From an uncultured Bacteroidales bacterium (GTDB lineage: Bacteria; Bacteroidota; Bacteroidia; Bacteroidales; Bacteroidaceae): a stretch of 63,536 nt of DNA. This document shows, one piece after another, positions 26,647 to 35,402 of this stretch. The number at the start of each line of letters is the position of its first letter. The stretch's first letter is position 1. The stretch is taken from contig CADCIP010000025.1 of the NCBI GenBank assembly GCA_902801485.1, forward strand, positions 1 through 63,536. The letters are read 5' to 3'. Below the pieces are notes generated by a model. That model did no database searches. It worked only from the letters and a program-made list of their open reading frames with translations, and was not told the DNA's origin. Made by a program: the position numbers and the translations under genes.

Positions 26647-26668
26647 TAATCGCCTTATCTTATATGTT

Positions 26669-27319
26669 ATGGATAGAAGAAGAGACATTGCCCGTGAAAT
26701 CTCCCGTATTTACTGTACGTTGACTCCACCTTCAGTACAAATCTTGGGTAGCATCCTCGTGCCTTTGAAGTTTCAAAAAGGTGACACTATCCTTAAAGAA
26801 GGACAAGTCTGCCGTAACCTTTACTTTGTAGATAAAGGTATGGTACGCCAATATTATTATAAAAACAATAAAGATGTTACAGAGCATTTCAGCTTTGAGG
26901 GGCGTATTGTTTTCTGTATAGAGAGTTTCCTGAAGCAAGAACCCAGCCGTCTCATTGTTGAGGCTTTGGAAAACACGAAATTGTATGCTATTCCTTATGA
27001 TGACTTAAACAATCTTATGGTGCGTAATCAGGAGATAGAAATGCTATATCGCAAAATTCTTGAACATGTTGCCATCAGTTCTCAGGAACATGCCGACAGC
27101 CAACGGTTTGAGAACGCCACCGAGCGATACGAACGTCTTCTGCTTGAAAAACCTGAGATTGTTTTGCGTGCCCCTATGGTGCATATAGCAAGTTTCTTGC
27201 AGATGACACCAGAGACACTCTCACGAGTTCGTAATGGTTCTGTACAAAATAATAATACCAAGCAACAACATTCACCTAAAGACGAGAATGATGCATGGTG
27301 GACACATGCTACCAAGTAA
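26669..27319 (+). CDS. Crp/Fnr family transcriptional regulator
   Basis: A 216-residue regulator with a cyclic-nucleotide-binding fold (about 20-125, with FQKGDTILKEGQ and LYFVDKGMVRQYY) and a C-terminal helix-turn-helix (APMVHIASFLQMTPETLSRVR). No cysteine cluster of the Fnr type is seen, so the effector is unknown. It is probably co-transcribed with lepA. Confidence 0.85.
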   Translation: MDRRRDIAREISRIYCTLTPPSVQILGSILVPLKFQKGDTILKEGQVCRNLYFVDKGMVRQYYYKNNKDVTEHFSFEGRIVFCIESFLKQEPSRLIVEALENTKLYAIPYDDLNNLMVRNQEIEMLYRKILEHVAISSQEHADSQRFENATERYERLLLEKPEIVLRAPMVHIASFLQMTPETLSRVRNGSVQNNNTKQQHSPKDENDAWWTHATK

Positions 27320-27336
27320 AAATTTTGGCAGATTTC

Positions 27337-27368
27337 TTGTATAAGTGCAGAAAATACAGTAATTTTGC
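27337..27368 (+). promoter_or_regulatory. Promoter of tRNA-Gly
   Basis: TTG at 27337-27339 and TAATTTTGC at 27360-27368, 20 bp apart, 15 bases before the tRNA. Confidence 0.6.
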
Positions 27369-27383
27369 ATCGTTTTAGTTCAT

Positions 27384-27456
27384 GCGATAGTGGCTCAGTT
27401 GGTAGAGCATTGGCTTCCCAAGCCGAGGGTCGCGGGTTCGAGTCCCGTCTATCGCT
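27384..27456 (+). tRNA. tRNA-Gly (anticodon CCC)
   Basis: A complete cloverleaf: acceptor GCGATAG/CTATCGC, D-arm GCTCAGTTGGTAGAGC, anticodon loop TTCCCAA, T-arm with GGTTCGAGTCCC. The CCA end is not encoded. It has its own promoter and terminator. Confidence 0.95.
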
Positions 27457-27478
27457 CTTAGTTGAAAATCAGATAGTT

Positions 27479-27504
27479 AGGAGGTTTTTTGACCTCCTTT
27501 TTTT
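27479..27504 (+). terminator. Intrinsic terminator after tRNA-Gly
   Basis: AGGAGGT and ACCTCCT form a hairpin with a T-rich loop, followed by seven Ts. Confidence 0.85.
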
Positions 27505-27600
27505 GTGCTTTTTTGTGACCCTTTTTGTCTGATATAGTTGTTTTTTGTTGTTTTTTGTGGGTATTATCTGCAAATATTATATGCATATTGTGTGCATGGA

Positions 27601-27633
27601 TTTGGAGGATATTTAGAAAATAATTACTTTTGC
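27601..27633 (+). promoter_or_regulatory. Promoter of the DUF1295 gene
   Basis: TTTG at 27601-27604 and TACTTTTGC at 27625-27633, 20 bp apart. The ATG is 23 bases downstream. Confidence 0.7.
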
Positions 27634-27655
27634 AACGACTAATGAATAGAAATCT

Positions 27656-28591
27656 ATGAAGAATTTGAATATTCCCTTGATTGGGACATTGCTTTTAATA
27701 TCACTGGTCGTATGTCCTATACTTTATGTTTATGTCGGTCCTGCATTGGATGATAGACAATTGACAGTATTGAATACATTGATTGTTATTACAGCATGCA
27801 GTTCTCTTTTGTGTTTTATTATTGGCGAGCTGACTCGGAATAACAGTCAAGTTGACAAAATATGGAGTATTTTACCCTTTATCTATTGTTGGATTATTGC
27901 CATCCACGGTGGAAAGCATCCTCGCCTTGTGATTATGGCTGTACTGGCAACCCTATGGGGCATTCGCCTTACATTTAACTTTGCCCGTAAGGGAGCTTAT
28001 CGCCTTAAATTCTGGGAAGGCGAAGAGGATTATCGTTGGAAATTGCTGCGAGAAACTCCTTTCCTAAAGAATCGCATGGTATGGATGCTTTTTAATCTGA
28101 TTTTTATTTCATCTTATCAGAATGTTCTGCTGCTTTTTATTACGTTTCCTGCTTTGGTAAGCATGAATTCCACAGTACCCTTCGGCTTCATTGATGTTTT
28201 GGCTACAGTTCTTATGCTCGGATTTATTATCTATGAAGCTGTAGCTGATGAACAGCAATGGCTCTTCCAGTCCAAAAAGTGGACGATGATAAAGGAGGGG
28301 AGAAAGTTGGAGGAACTGCCAGATCCCTATAACAAAGGTTTTAATACATTGGGGCTTTGGAGTATTAGCCGTCACCCCAATTATATGGCCGAGCAGTCTA
28401 TTTGGGTTAGCCTTTACATTTTCTCCATTGGCGCTGGTGTGGGCATTGTTAATTGGAGCATGATCGGTGCTTTGTTGCTGATTGTCCTTTTCATGGGCAG
28501 TACAAATCTTGTAGAGGGTATCAGCAATGATAAATATCCTCAGTACAGTGATTATTGCAAAAGAGTTAACAAGTTTATTCCGTATATTTAA
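27656..28591 (+). CDS. DUF1295 / steroid 5-alpha-reductase-like membrane protein
   Basis: A 311-residue integral membrane protein with about eight helices. The motif LWSISRHPNYMAEQ near residue 238 is the family signature shared with isoprenylcysteine methyltransferases and sterol reductases, where it binds cofactor. It likely modifies a lipid, but the substrate is unknown. It is monocistronic and converges on queE. Confidence 0.85.
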   Translation: MKNLNIPLIGTLLLISLVVCPILYVYVGPALDDRQLTVLNTLIVITACSSLLCFIIGELTRNNSQVDKIWSILPFIYCWIIAIHGGKHPRLVIMAVLATLWGIRLTFNFARKGAYRLKFWEGEEDYRWKLLRETPFLKNRMVWMLFNLIFISSYQNVLLLFITFPALVSMNSTVPFGFIDVLATVLMLGFIIYEAVADEQQWLFQSKKWTMIKEGRKLEELPDPYNKGFNTLGLWSISRHPNYMAEQSIWVSLYIFSIGAGVGIVNWSMIGALLLIVLFMGSTNLVEGISNDKYPQYSDYCKRVNKFIPYI

Positions 28592-28709
28592 TTCGTTGAA
28601 CTGTTTAAAATAATAAGTTTCACAACACATGCGTCTTAGCGGCTTTAGTTGCGATAACTCCTTAAACATCCGAACATGACCGATGAGGGGAACATCAATA
28701 TGGCCGTGC

Positions 28710-29300
28710 TCATTGAATGTTAATAAGTTTATGAGTCTGTAAGGAGAGATGCCAATGTGGATGCTGGAGAATATAATCAATACATTGACTGGTAATCTGT
28801 CTATTACACTCGGCATCGCCTGTATCACATGGCTGAAGACAGAGATACGCTTCATGTGATATGTTGCTATAGCACTCAGGATTATGCTTGCCGTCGAATA
28901 CCACTTTTATTTCGTCAATCTTTCTTAATGCAGGTGGTGGAACATGAGGGGCGAAATGGTCTTTGGGAGACCATGTAACCCAATCCACAGCAACTGGAAG
29001 TGTATGGGTCCCGTTGGTCTCAATAGTTACATAGAAGCCTGCACGATGGAGTGCATCTACAAGAACATCATCGACCTGGAGCGACGGCTCACCACCTGTT
29101 AGTACAACAAATCCACATGCGCTCCACTGGCTGATGGAACTGATAATATCGGCAGCTGTCATCTGTGTGAAATTGCCAAAATCAGTATCACAAAAGGGAC
29201 AACTCAGATTACATCCACTGAAACGTATGAATACAGCGGATTGTCCTGTATGGCGGCCCTCGCCCTGCAGGGAATAGAAGATTTCGTTAATCCTATACAT
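28710..29300 (-). CDS. queE: 7-carboxy-7-deazaguanine synthase QueE
   Basis: A 196-residue radical SAM enzyme of queuosine precursor synthesis that makes 7-carboxy-7-deazaguanine from the QueD product. The FeS motif is CNLSCPFC, with GEGRHTG before it and LTGGEPSLQ after it. The start overlaps the queD stop by one base (TAATG), so translation is coupled. The CX3CX2C spacing and length fit the family. Confidence 0.93.
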   Translation of the reverse strand: MYRINEIFYSLQGEGRHTGQSAVFIRFSGCNLSCPFCDTDFGNFTQMTAADIISSISQWSACGFVVLTGGEPSLQVDDVLVDALHRAGFYVTIETNGTHTLPVAVDWVTWSPKDHFAPHVPPPALRKIDEIKVVFDGKHNPECYSNISHEAYLCLQPCDTGDAECNRQITSQCIDYILQHPHWHLSLQTHKLINIQ

Positions 29301-29665
29301 TACAGCAGGTATTTTGCATCAATGGGAAAATCGTCGTCAACTGCCTGAGCGACATTTCCAAAAGACTCCTCAACGATAGCCTTGTAACATTGTGGGAACT
29401 GATGTACAACCCAGGCAGCAATATTCTCTGCCGTTGGATTGAAAGGTAAAACCTCATTCAGATTGCTGTGATCCAGAAAACCATGAATGGCTTTCTTTAT
29501 CTTGGAATAATCAACCACCATGCCATTCTCATCCACCTCGCCTGAAGCAAGAAAAACAGTGATGGTCCAGTTATGTCCATGCAAGCGGCTACACTTACTA
29601 TCGTAAGGTAGCGATAATTGGTGGCTTCCAGCCACATCCATTTTCTTTGAAATACAATAAATCAT
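29300..29665 (-). CDS. queD: 6-carboxy-tetrahydropterin synthase QueD
   Basis: A 121-residue 6-pyruvoyl-tetrahydropterin synthase-like protein. Zinc ligands are visible in SHQLS and LHGHNW, and the family motifs DYSKIKKAIHGFLDHSNLN and NPTAENIA follow. It catalyses the step before QueE and lies directly upstream of it, so the pair forms a small queuosine operon. Confidence 0.93.
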   Translation of the reverse strand: MIYCISKKMDVAGSHQLSLPYDSKCSRLHGHNWTITVFLASGEVDENGMVVDYSKIKKAIHGFLDHSNLNEVLPFNPTAENIAAWVVHQFPQCYKAIVEESFGNVAQAVDDDFPIDAKYLL

Positions 29666-29746
29666 CGTCTAAAAAGCTTCCACCTGCTATATGCTGATGG
29701 GTAGGGAAAAACCTGTTTTTTTTCAGTTATATGCAATAATGCGATT

Positions 29747-29755
29747 GCAAAGATA
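29747..29755 (-). promoter_or_regulatory. -7 box TATCTTTGC upstream of queD
   Basis: TATCTTTGC on the minus strand, giving a leader of about 75 bases that contains a possible hairpin (CCATC/GGTGG) before the queD start. No -33 TTTG is clear. Confidence 0.5.
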
Positions 29756-29904
29756 GCACTTTTTTCTGATATTTCGCATTTTTTCTCATTTATACATTGA
29801 AATGTCATAACATTAAATGGCAGAATGTAATGGTTGTATGATAGAAATACTGTATATTTTCCCGTATTGTCTTTCTTTTTTTTCTTTATTTAAAAAGAAA
29901 ATTG

Positions 29905-29913
29905 TATTTTTGC
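29905..29913 (+). promoter_or_regulatory. -7 box TATTTTTGC for the 138-residue gene
   Basis: A good TAnnTTTG match 41 bases before the ATG. The -33 region (TTTCTTT) is degenerate. Confidence 0.5.
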
Positions 29914-29954
29914 GGCTGATTAATAAAACACGCTTATAATTTACGTTACGCAGT

Positions 29955-30371
29955 ATGGCAAAATTCATTATCCGAGATTCAGAAGGTCGTGTGGAGAAAA
30001 TAGTCGATAAAAAGATGCACCACGAACGTAAAAGACAAGAAGGTAGTGGCTTTGGCTGTTTTTTCCTACTTTTAATTGTGATTGGCTTAATCATCTATTT
30101 TACTGTTTTTAAAGATTCTGACAGACACGATGAGGGCGAAACAAAGGTGGTTGAAACCCCTGTTCGCAATAATAAGAAGAATAATAAGTTAAATCATTCC
30201 GTAAAAGTGACTGCAGAACAAGACAGCAGTCTGGCAGAAGTTGATACTCTGTCTGATGTGGAGGATGTGGTTGTTCAAGAGGTTGTTCGGGAAGTTGTCC
30301 AAGATGTAGTAGATAATGTCAGTTCTTCGGCAGAAACGACAATCAATGAACCTGAGGCGATTGTTGAATAA
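29955..30371 (+). CDS. Small single-pass membrane protein
   Basis: A 138-residue protein of unknown function: a basic N-terminal segment, one membrane helix (GCFFLLLIVIGLIIYFTVF, about 35-53) and an acidic, Val/Glu-rich tail (VEDVVVQEVVREVVQDVV) that could form a helix. It has its own promoter and ends at a shared bidirectional terminator. Confidence 0.65.
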   Translation: MAKFIIRDSEGRVEKIVDKKMHHERKRQEGSGFGCFFLLLIVIGLIIYFTVFKDSDRHDEGETKVVETPVRNNKKNNKLNHSVKVTAEQDSSLAEVDTLSDVEDVVVQEVVREVVQDVVDNVSSSAETTINEPEAIVE

Positions 30372-30383
30372 TAAATAAATGAG

Positions 30384-30415
30384 AAGAGGATGTGCCTATT
30401 TTGACACATCCTCTT
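30384..30415. terminator. Bidirectional terminator
   Basis: AAGAGGATGTG and CACATCCTCTT form an 11-bp stem with a 10-base loop, between the membrane-protein gene and the convergent efflux operon. Confidence 0.75.
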
Positions 30416-30441
30416 ATATTTTTCCTTTTTTCCCTTTTTCC

Positions 30442-31827
30442 TTATTCAGCTCCACCTCCTAATGCCTGATAGAGGTCGATGGTGGCGTTAATGGCATCCA
30501 TGCGGTTCTTGATCTGACTCATTTGGGCAGTCAGAAGGGAATTCTGTGCCGTAATGACGTTCAGATAGTTGGTGCTGCTGAGTGCATAAAGTTTTTGGGT
30601 GGCTTCGAGTGCTGTCTCCAATGATGTCACTTGCTTGCCTATCAACTCCTTCTGGTCCTCGGCTCCCTTCAGTTCTACCATGGCGGTGTTCACCTCGTTA
30701 CCGGCTGCAATAATGGCTTGCTTGAAGTTGTTTGTGGCAACTTCCATCTCGGCCTTTGATATCTTATACTGTGCACGTATTCTACCATTAGAAAAGATGG
30801 GCTGCGAGAGGCTTGCCACTGCATTGCCAATCATGATGCCCGGATTAATGGCTCCACCGCCAAGACTGTTGGTAAACTGCCCTGTGGCACTGATGTTGAG
30901 TGATGGGTAGAAACTGCTGATGGCAATGTTCTTCTCGTAGAAGGCACTGGCCAACTCTAATTCGGCAGCTTTTACATCGGGTCTGCAAGATAGGATTCTG
31001 ATGGGAGCACCTGTTGCCAGTATGGAAGGTGATTGGAAGGTGCTGAGAGCGCCGCGACTGATGTGCCCGGCTGTCTCACCCAGAATAGTCCCCAACGAAT
31101 TCTCTATCACTTTTATATTATCTTCTATGGCTATAACATTGGTACACATGCTGTGATATGTAGCTTCAATACTTGCTACCGCAGCAATATTGGCTTGACC
31201 GGCATTCATCAGTTTCTTCTCCATATCCAGATATGTACCCCAGTTGTCGCGGGTAGTCTGGTTGAGAGCCAACTGTTCGTCAAGAGAGGAGAGTGTGTAG
31301 TACATCGAGGCTATGTTTGCCACTAACGCTGCTTGTACAGCCTGTTTGGCATTCTTCAGTTGCTCTACGTTCACTTCTGCTTTTTTCTTGGCGTTGCGCA
31401 GGCTTCCCAGACTGCCTATCTGCCAGCTCATGGTGGCGGGCAGACTATATGTTGTATTGGTGCTATAATCGTTACGAGCGTATGGGTCCCACGCTTTGCT
31501 GACCGTTCCGCTGGGGTTGAAGTAGATATTTGGGAAGTAGGCTAATTTCGCACACTTCAGGGCATACTGTACCTCTTGAATCTTTAAGTCGGCATTTTTC
31601 ATGTCGGTGTTATTAGCCAGTCCCTTCTCGATGAGGACCTGCAACTGTGGATCGGTGAAAAACTCACGCCACTTGATATCGCCCAGACTCTGTTCGCCAC
31701 CGCTTTGTACATCTCCATATATTCCGTCGGTGTTTATTTCGGCAGGACGTTCGTAATTCCTGAATAGCGCACAACTGCTCAACAGCAGCGTTGTCATGGC
31801 TATGGATATAATCGAATTCTTGTTCAT
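30442..31827 (-). CDS. RND efflux outer-membrane factor (OprM/TolC-type lipoprotein)
   Basis: A 461-residue outer-membrane channel subunit. The lipobox LLSSC puts Cys near residue 19. Two OEP repeats with long coiled-coil helices are seen, with the typical GRPDVKAAELELASA-like segment (LSCRPDVKAAELELASAFYE) and repeated NY/NTAMVELKG positions. It is the third gene of a pump operon (adaptor, transporter, channel), all on the minus strand. Confidence 0.92.
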   Translation of the reverse strand: MNKNSIISIAMTTLLLSSCALFRNYERPAEINTDGIYGDVQSGGEQSLGDIKWREFFTDPQLQVLIEKGLANNTDMKNADLKIQEVQYALKCAKLAYFPNIYFNPSGTVSKAWDPYARNDYSTNTTYSLPATMSWQIGSLGSLRNAKKKAEVNVEQLKNAKQAVQAALVANIASMYYTLSSLDEQLALNQTTRDNWGTYLDMEKKLMNAGQANIAAVASIEATYHSMCTNVIAIEDNIKVIENSLGTILGETAGHISRGALSTFQSPSILATGAPIRILSCRPDVKAAELELASAFYEKNIAISSFYPSLNISATGQFTNSLGGGAINPGIMIGNAVASLSQPIFSNGRIRAQYKISKAEMEVATNNFKQAIIAAGNEVNTAMVELKGAEDQKELIGKQVTSLETALEATQKLYALSSTNYLNVITAQNSLLTAQMSQIKNRMDAINATIDLYQALGGGAE

Positions 31828-31855
31828 ATCTGAATTATAAATTAAGCTTTATAAA

Positions 31856-34800
31856 TTATGAATTCTCAGCAGCTTTCTCTTTTTCTTTCAGTGAGCGCTC
31901 ACGCTCCTTCAGAAACTGTTGGTCGGCCTCTTCTACCATTACGGGACGAATCCGTTCCTGGAGATACTCAAAGATGATGAAGAAAAGGGGTACGGTAAAT
32001 AGAATGGCCAATGTTCCTACGGTCATACCGCCAATAACGCCAATACCGATAGTGCGATTACCGTTTGCTCCGGCTCCAGTGGCAAAGACCAGCGGAATCA
32101 TACCAAAAATCATGGTTAGCACAGTCATGAGAATCGGACGCAGACGAGCCTCTGCAGCAGCGAATGCAGCTTCAACGATACCCATACCCTTGCGACGGCG
32201 TTCCAGGGCAAACTCAGTAATAAGAATGGCTGTCTTTGCCAGCAGACCAATAAGCATAATCACACCGGTCTGTAGGTAGATGTTATTCTCTATCTGACCC
32301 ATGAAAAGCATTCGTCCGATGGGGGCTGGCTGTCCATTCATTGTGATGGTCCAGTTAAAGCCTGTATTCCACAACCATGCAAATGCGTATGTTCCCATCA
32401 AACCGGCTGGAACAGAGAAGATGACCGCAAACGGAATGAGGAAACTTTCATAAAGACAACTTAAAATCAGGAATACCAGGATTACGCAGATGCCGTAAGT
32501 AAGGTATGTATCGTAGCTGCCAATAGTCTGTGCTTCCTCTCGCGCCATACCGCCAAATTCGTAGCTGTAGCCCTCGGGGAATACTTCCTTGTGTACCTTT
32601 TCAATAATCTTCATTACTTCGGTATTGCTGACACCCGTATTGGCTGTCACATTTACTGATATAGAACTGAAGAGGTTGAAGCGGTTGTCAATCTCGGGAC
32701 CGAGCACAGGTGTAAGTTTCACGAACTGGCTGAGCGGAGCCATCTCTCCCTGGTTGCGGATGAACATATTGTTCAGGTCGTTCTCTGTTGTGCGGGCCTG
32801 AGGATTACTCTGTAGCATAACACGATAAACCTTGCTGAACTGGTTCATGTTACTGATGTATGAACCTCCACAGTAACTGGCTAAAGCACTCAGAACTGCT
32901 GCTGGAGAAATACCAGCTCGCTTACATTGTGCAGCATCCACGTCAACCTGGAACTGTGGGAAATTACGCTCGTAGGTGGTGATGCATCGACCTACTTCGG
33001 GGTATTCGCTTAACTTTGCAATAAATTGCTTCGTATAGTTGAAGAACACTTCCTTGTCAGCGCTTCCGGTCTTATCCTGTAACTGCAGCTCTATAGAACC
33101 CATACCATAGCCGGGAATCATACCAGGTTCGAATACAAAGCACTGAGCTTCTGGAATTTCCTTCAACAGGCGGGCATTCAGTTTGGCATTTGCCACCATA
33201 GTGCTTGTGCCCATCATGTTATCCAATGGATGATAGTTCATTAATGCCACAGCGCTTAGGACGGTAACAATTACAAAGGCCAACGCTTTCTTGCCAATCT
33301 TTTTCTTGGTAAACAAACTGCGGCAGAATACTATTAGTGCAATGATGAAAGCCAAGAGGGCAAGTGTAGCGAATCCGAATCCCAATCCGTGCTGACGTTC
33401 ACCCCAAGGTTTCATACGGATTACAGACATACCATAGGATGTACCCTGACCAGACATGAATCCGTAACCTGCCACTTTGGTGTATTCTCCGATTTCAGGT
33501 ACTTCTTCTATAATCTTCTGTGCTTTGTTCATTACATCGTAGGTTGATGCAACATTGCTACCGGGGACGGCGCTGACATTCATCATACATACACCTTGGT
33601 CTTCGCTGGGTACCAATCCACTGGGAAGGTGGCTGGCAAAAAACACTACGCCTACCATGGCTGAGGCCAATGCACCAAAGCTTATATAATATCTTAACTT
33701 GCGCGAAACCATACGACGAAGCACATTGGCGTACTTTTCCATCATGGCTGTATAGGTAGCTTCGTAAGCTAAACGTGTACGATAATTGATGGCTCCGAAG
33801 AAGCCTTTACGTCTTTCTTCACTGGCTGGGCGCATCATAATGGCGCATAGGGCAGGGCAGAGTACCAAAGCACTGACACAACTGAGACCTACGGCTGTTG
33901 CCAATGTCACACCAAACTGAGTATAGAAAATACCTGCTGTACCGCCAGTAAAACTAACAGGGATAAACACTGCCATAAATACAAAGGTACATGAGATTAC
34001 CGCCATTGTTACGTCGCTCATGGCATCTTTTGTAGCTTCGTAAGGACTGGTATAACCGGCATCGAACTTAGCCTGCACAGCCTCTACTACCACAATGGCA
34101 TCGTCCACCACGGTACCAATGGCCAGCACAAGGGCAAACAATGTAAGTAAGTTTAGCGTAAAGCCTGCTATGGAAAGACAGGCAAAGGTACCTACCAGCG
34201 AAACTATAATAGATATAGAGGGTATGATGGTAGCCTTGAAGTCTTGCAAGAAGAAATAAACCACCAACACAACCAAGAAGATGGCAACCAACAAGGTTTC
34301 TTCTACGTTGGCTATAGAAGCCAACAGGAAGTCGTTGCTGGACATCATCTTTATAAATTTCATGCCTTTAGGCAAGTCCTTACTTAACTCATCAAGTTTA
34401 GCGCTTACACGGTCGTTGGTTTCCTTAGCATTCGCTCCTGCCAACTGGAAACAGAGGAAGGTAACACCAGGGTGTCCGTTAGCCTCACCGTGGAATGAGT
34501 AACTGATAGCACCCAGTTCCACATCGGCAATGTCTTTCAAGCGCAGAATCGTTCCGTCTGCATTGGCACGGATTACGATATCTTCAAACTCAGATAATTC
34601 CTTCAGACGACCCTTATACTTCAACGTGTACTGATAATAGTTGTCAACACCGTCTCCATGAGTGCCGTTTACGGGTTTCTCACCCAACTGACCGGCAGGA
34701 GATTCAAGGTTCTGTTCTGCAAGGGAGGCTGTGATGTCATCGGGTATTACACCATACTGAGCCATCAATTCGGGTTTCATCCAGATACGTAGCGAATAAG

Positions 34801-35344
34801 TACCTCCCAGCAACATCACATCGCCTACGCCTTCTACTCGCTTAATCTGCGGAATGACATTAATATCCAGGTAATTGGAAATGAAATCTTCATCATACGT
34901 GCCGTCCTCGCTGCAAAGGGCATCAATCTGGAGAAAAGACGTTTGCCTCTTTGTCGTGCTCACACCAATTCGGGTTACCTCCTGGGGAAGCAAACCTTGT
35001 ACGCGGCTTACGCGGTTCTGAACGTTCACGGCTGCCATGTCGGGGTCTGTTCCCTGCTTGAAAATAACATTGATAGTTGCAGAACCAGAATTGGTAGCTG
35101 TACTGCTCATATAAAGCATGTTCTCTACACCGTTTATACCCTCTTCCAAAGGTTGGATAACGGCTTTCATTACGGCATCTGCACTGGCACCGGTATAAGT
35201 TGCGCTGACAGACACAGTTGGAGGCGCAATATCAGGGAATTGCTCCAAGGGAAGCGTTGTAAACGATATAGCGCCAACCAGCAGAATCATAATGGCTATG
35301 GAAATGGCCATTACTGGTCTTTTAATGAATATATTTCCTTTCAT
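31856..35344 (-). CDS. RND efflux transporter (AcrB-like, HAE1 family)
   Basis: A 1162-residue inner-membrane proton-driven drug pump. It begins with the family MKGNIFIKRPVMA and shows the TM4 acidic pair in GTVVDDAIVVVEAVQ and twelve expected helices. It is about 100 residues longer than typical homologues. Much of that comes from an insertion at about 648-705 with two hydrophobic segments (ATLALLAFIIALIVF and ALAFVIVTVLSAVALM), placed in the periplasmic porter region after KPWGERQ. The substrate is unknown. Confidence 0.93.
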   Translation of the reverse strand: MKGNIFIKRPVMAISIAIMILLVGAISFTTLPLEQFPDIAPPTVSVSATYTGASADAVMKAVIQPLEEGINGVENMLYMSSTATNSGSATINVIFKQGTDPDMAAVNVQNRVSRVQGLLPQEVTRIGVSTTKRQTSFLQIDALCSEDGTYDEDFISNYLDINVIPQIKRVEGVGDVMLLGGTYSLRIWMKPELMAQYGVIPDDITASLAEQNLESPAGQLGEKPVNGTHGDGVDNYYQYTLKYKGRLKELSEFEDIVIRANADGTILRLKDIADVELGAISYSFHGEANGHPGVTFLCFQLAGANAKETNDRVSAKLDELSKDLPKGMKFIKMMSSNDFLLASIANVEETLLVAIFLVVLVVYFFLQDFKATIIPSISIIVSLVGTFACLSIAGFTLNLLTLFALVLAIGTVVDDAIVVVEAVQAKFDAGYTSPYEATKDAMSDVTMAVISCTFVFMAVFIPVSFTGGTAGIFYTQFGVTLATAVGLSCVSALVLCPALCAIMMRPASEERRKGFFGAINYRTRLAYEATYTAMMEKYANVLRRMVSRKLRYYISFGALASAMVGVVFFASHLPSGLVPSEDQGVCMMNVSAVPGSNVASTYDVMNKAQKIIEEVPEIGEYTKVAGYGFMSGQGTSYGMSVIRMKPWGERQHGLGFGFATLALLAFIIALIVFCRSLFTKKKIGKKALAFVIVTVLSAVALMNYHPLDNMMGTSTMVANAKLNARLLKEIPEAQCFVFEPGMIPGYGMGSIELQLQDKTGSADKEVFFNYTKQFIAKLSEYPEVGRCITTYERNFPQFQVDVDAAQCKRAGISPAAVLSALASYCGGSYISNMNQFSKVYRVMLQSNPQARTTENDLNNMFIRNQGEMAPLSQFVKLTPVLGPEIDNRFNLFSSISVNVTANTGVSNTEVMKIIEKVHKEVFPEGYSYEFGGMAREEAQTIGSYDTYLTYGICVILVFLILSCLYESFLIPFAVIFSVPAGLMGTYAFAWLWNTGFNWTITMNGQPAPIGRMLFMGQIENNIYLQTGVIMLIGLLAKTAILITEFALERRRKGMGIVEAAFAAAEARLRPILMTVLTMIFGMIPLVFATGAGANGNRTIGIGVIGGMTVGTLAILFTVPLFFIIFEYLQERIRPVMVEEADQQFLKERERSLKEKEKAAENS

Positions 35345-35402
35345 TGACTTTCAAATGTCTCTCTAATCTCTAATCCCTAATCTCTAATCTCTCAACTCTC
35401 AA
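35345..35402. repeat. Heptad-repeat spacer inside the efflux operon
   Basis: The 58-base gap between transporter and adaptor genes consists of 7-base units CTCTAAT, CCCTAAT and CTCTCAA. It lies inside an operon, so it is transcribed. Confidence 0.7.

Noticed and set aside
28109-28855. 248-codon minus-strand frame opposite DUF1295
   Set aside because: It is a shadow of the DUF1295 and queE coding sequences, with no motif of its own.
29666-29740. preQ1 riboswitch before queD
   Set aside because: The leader lacks the conserved A-rich tail and pseudoknot sequence of known preQ1 classes as far as can be judged by eye.
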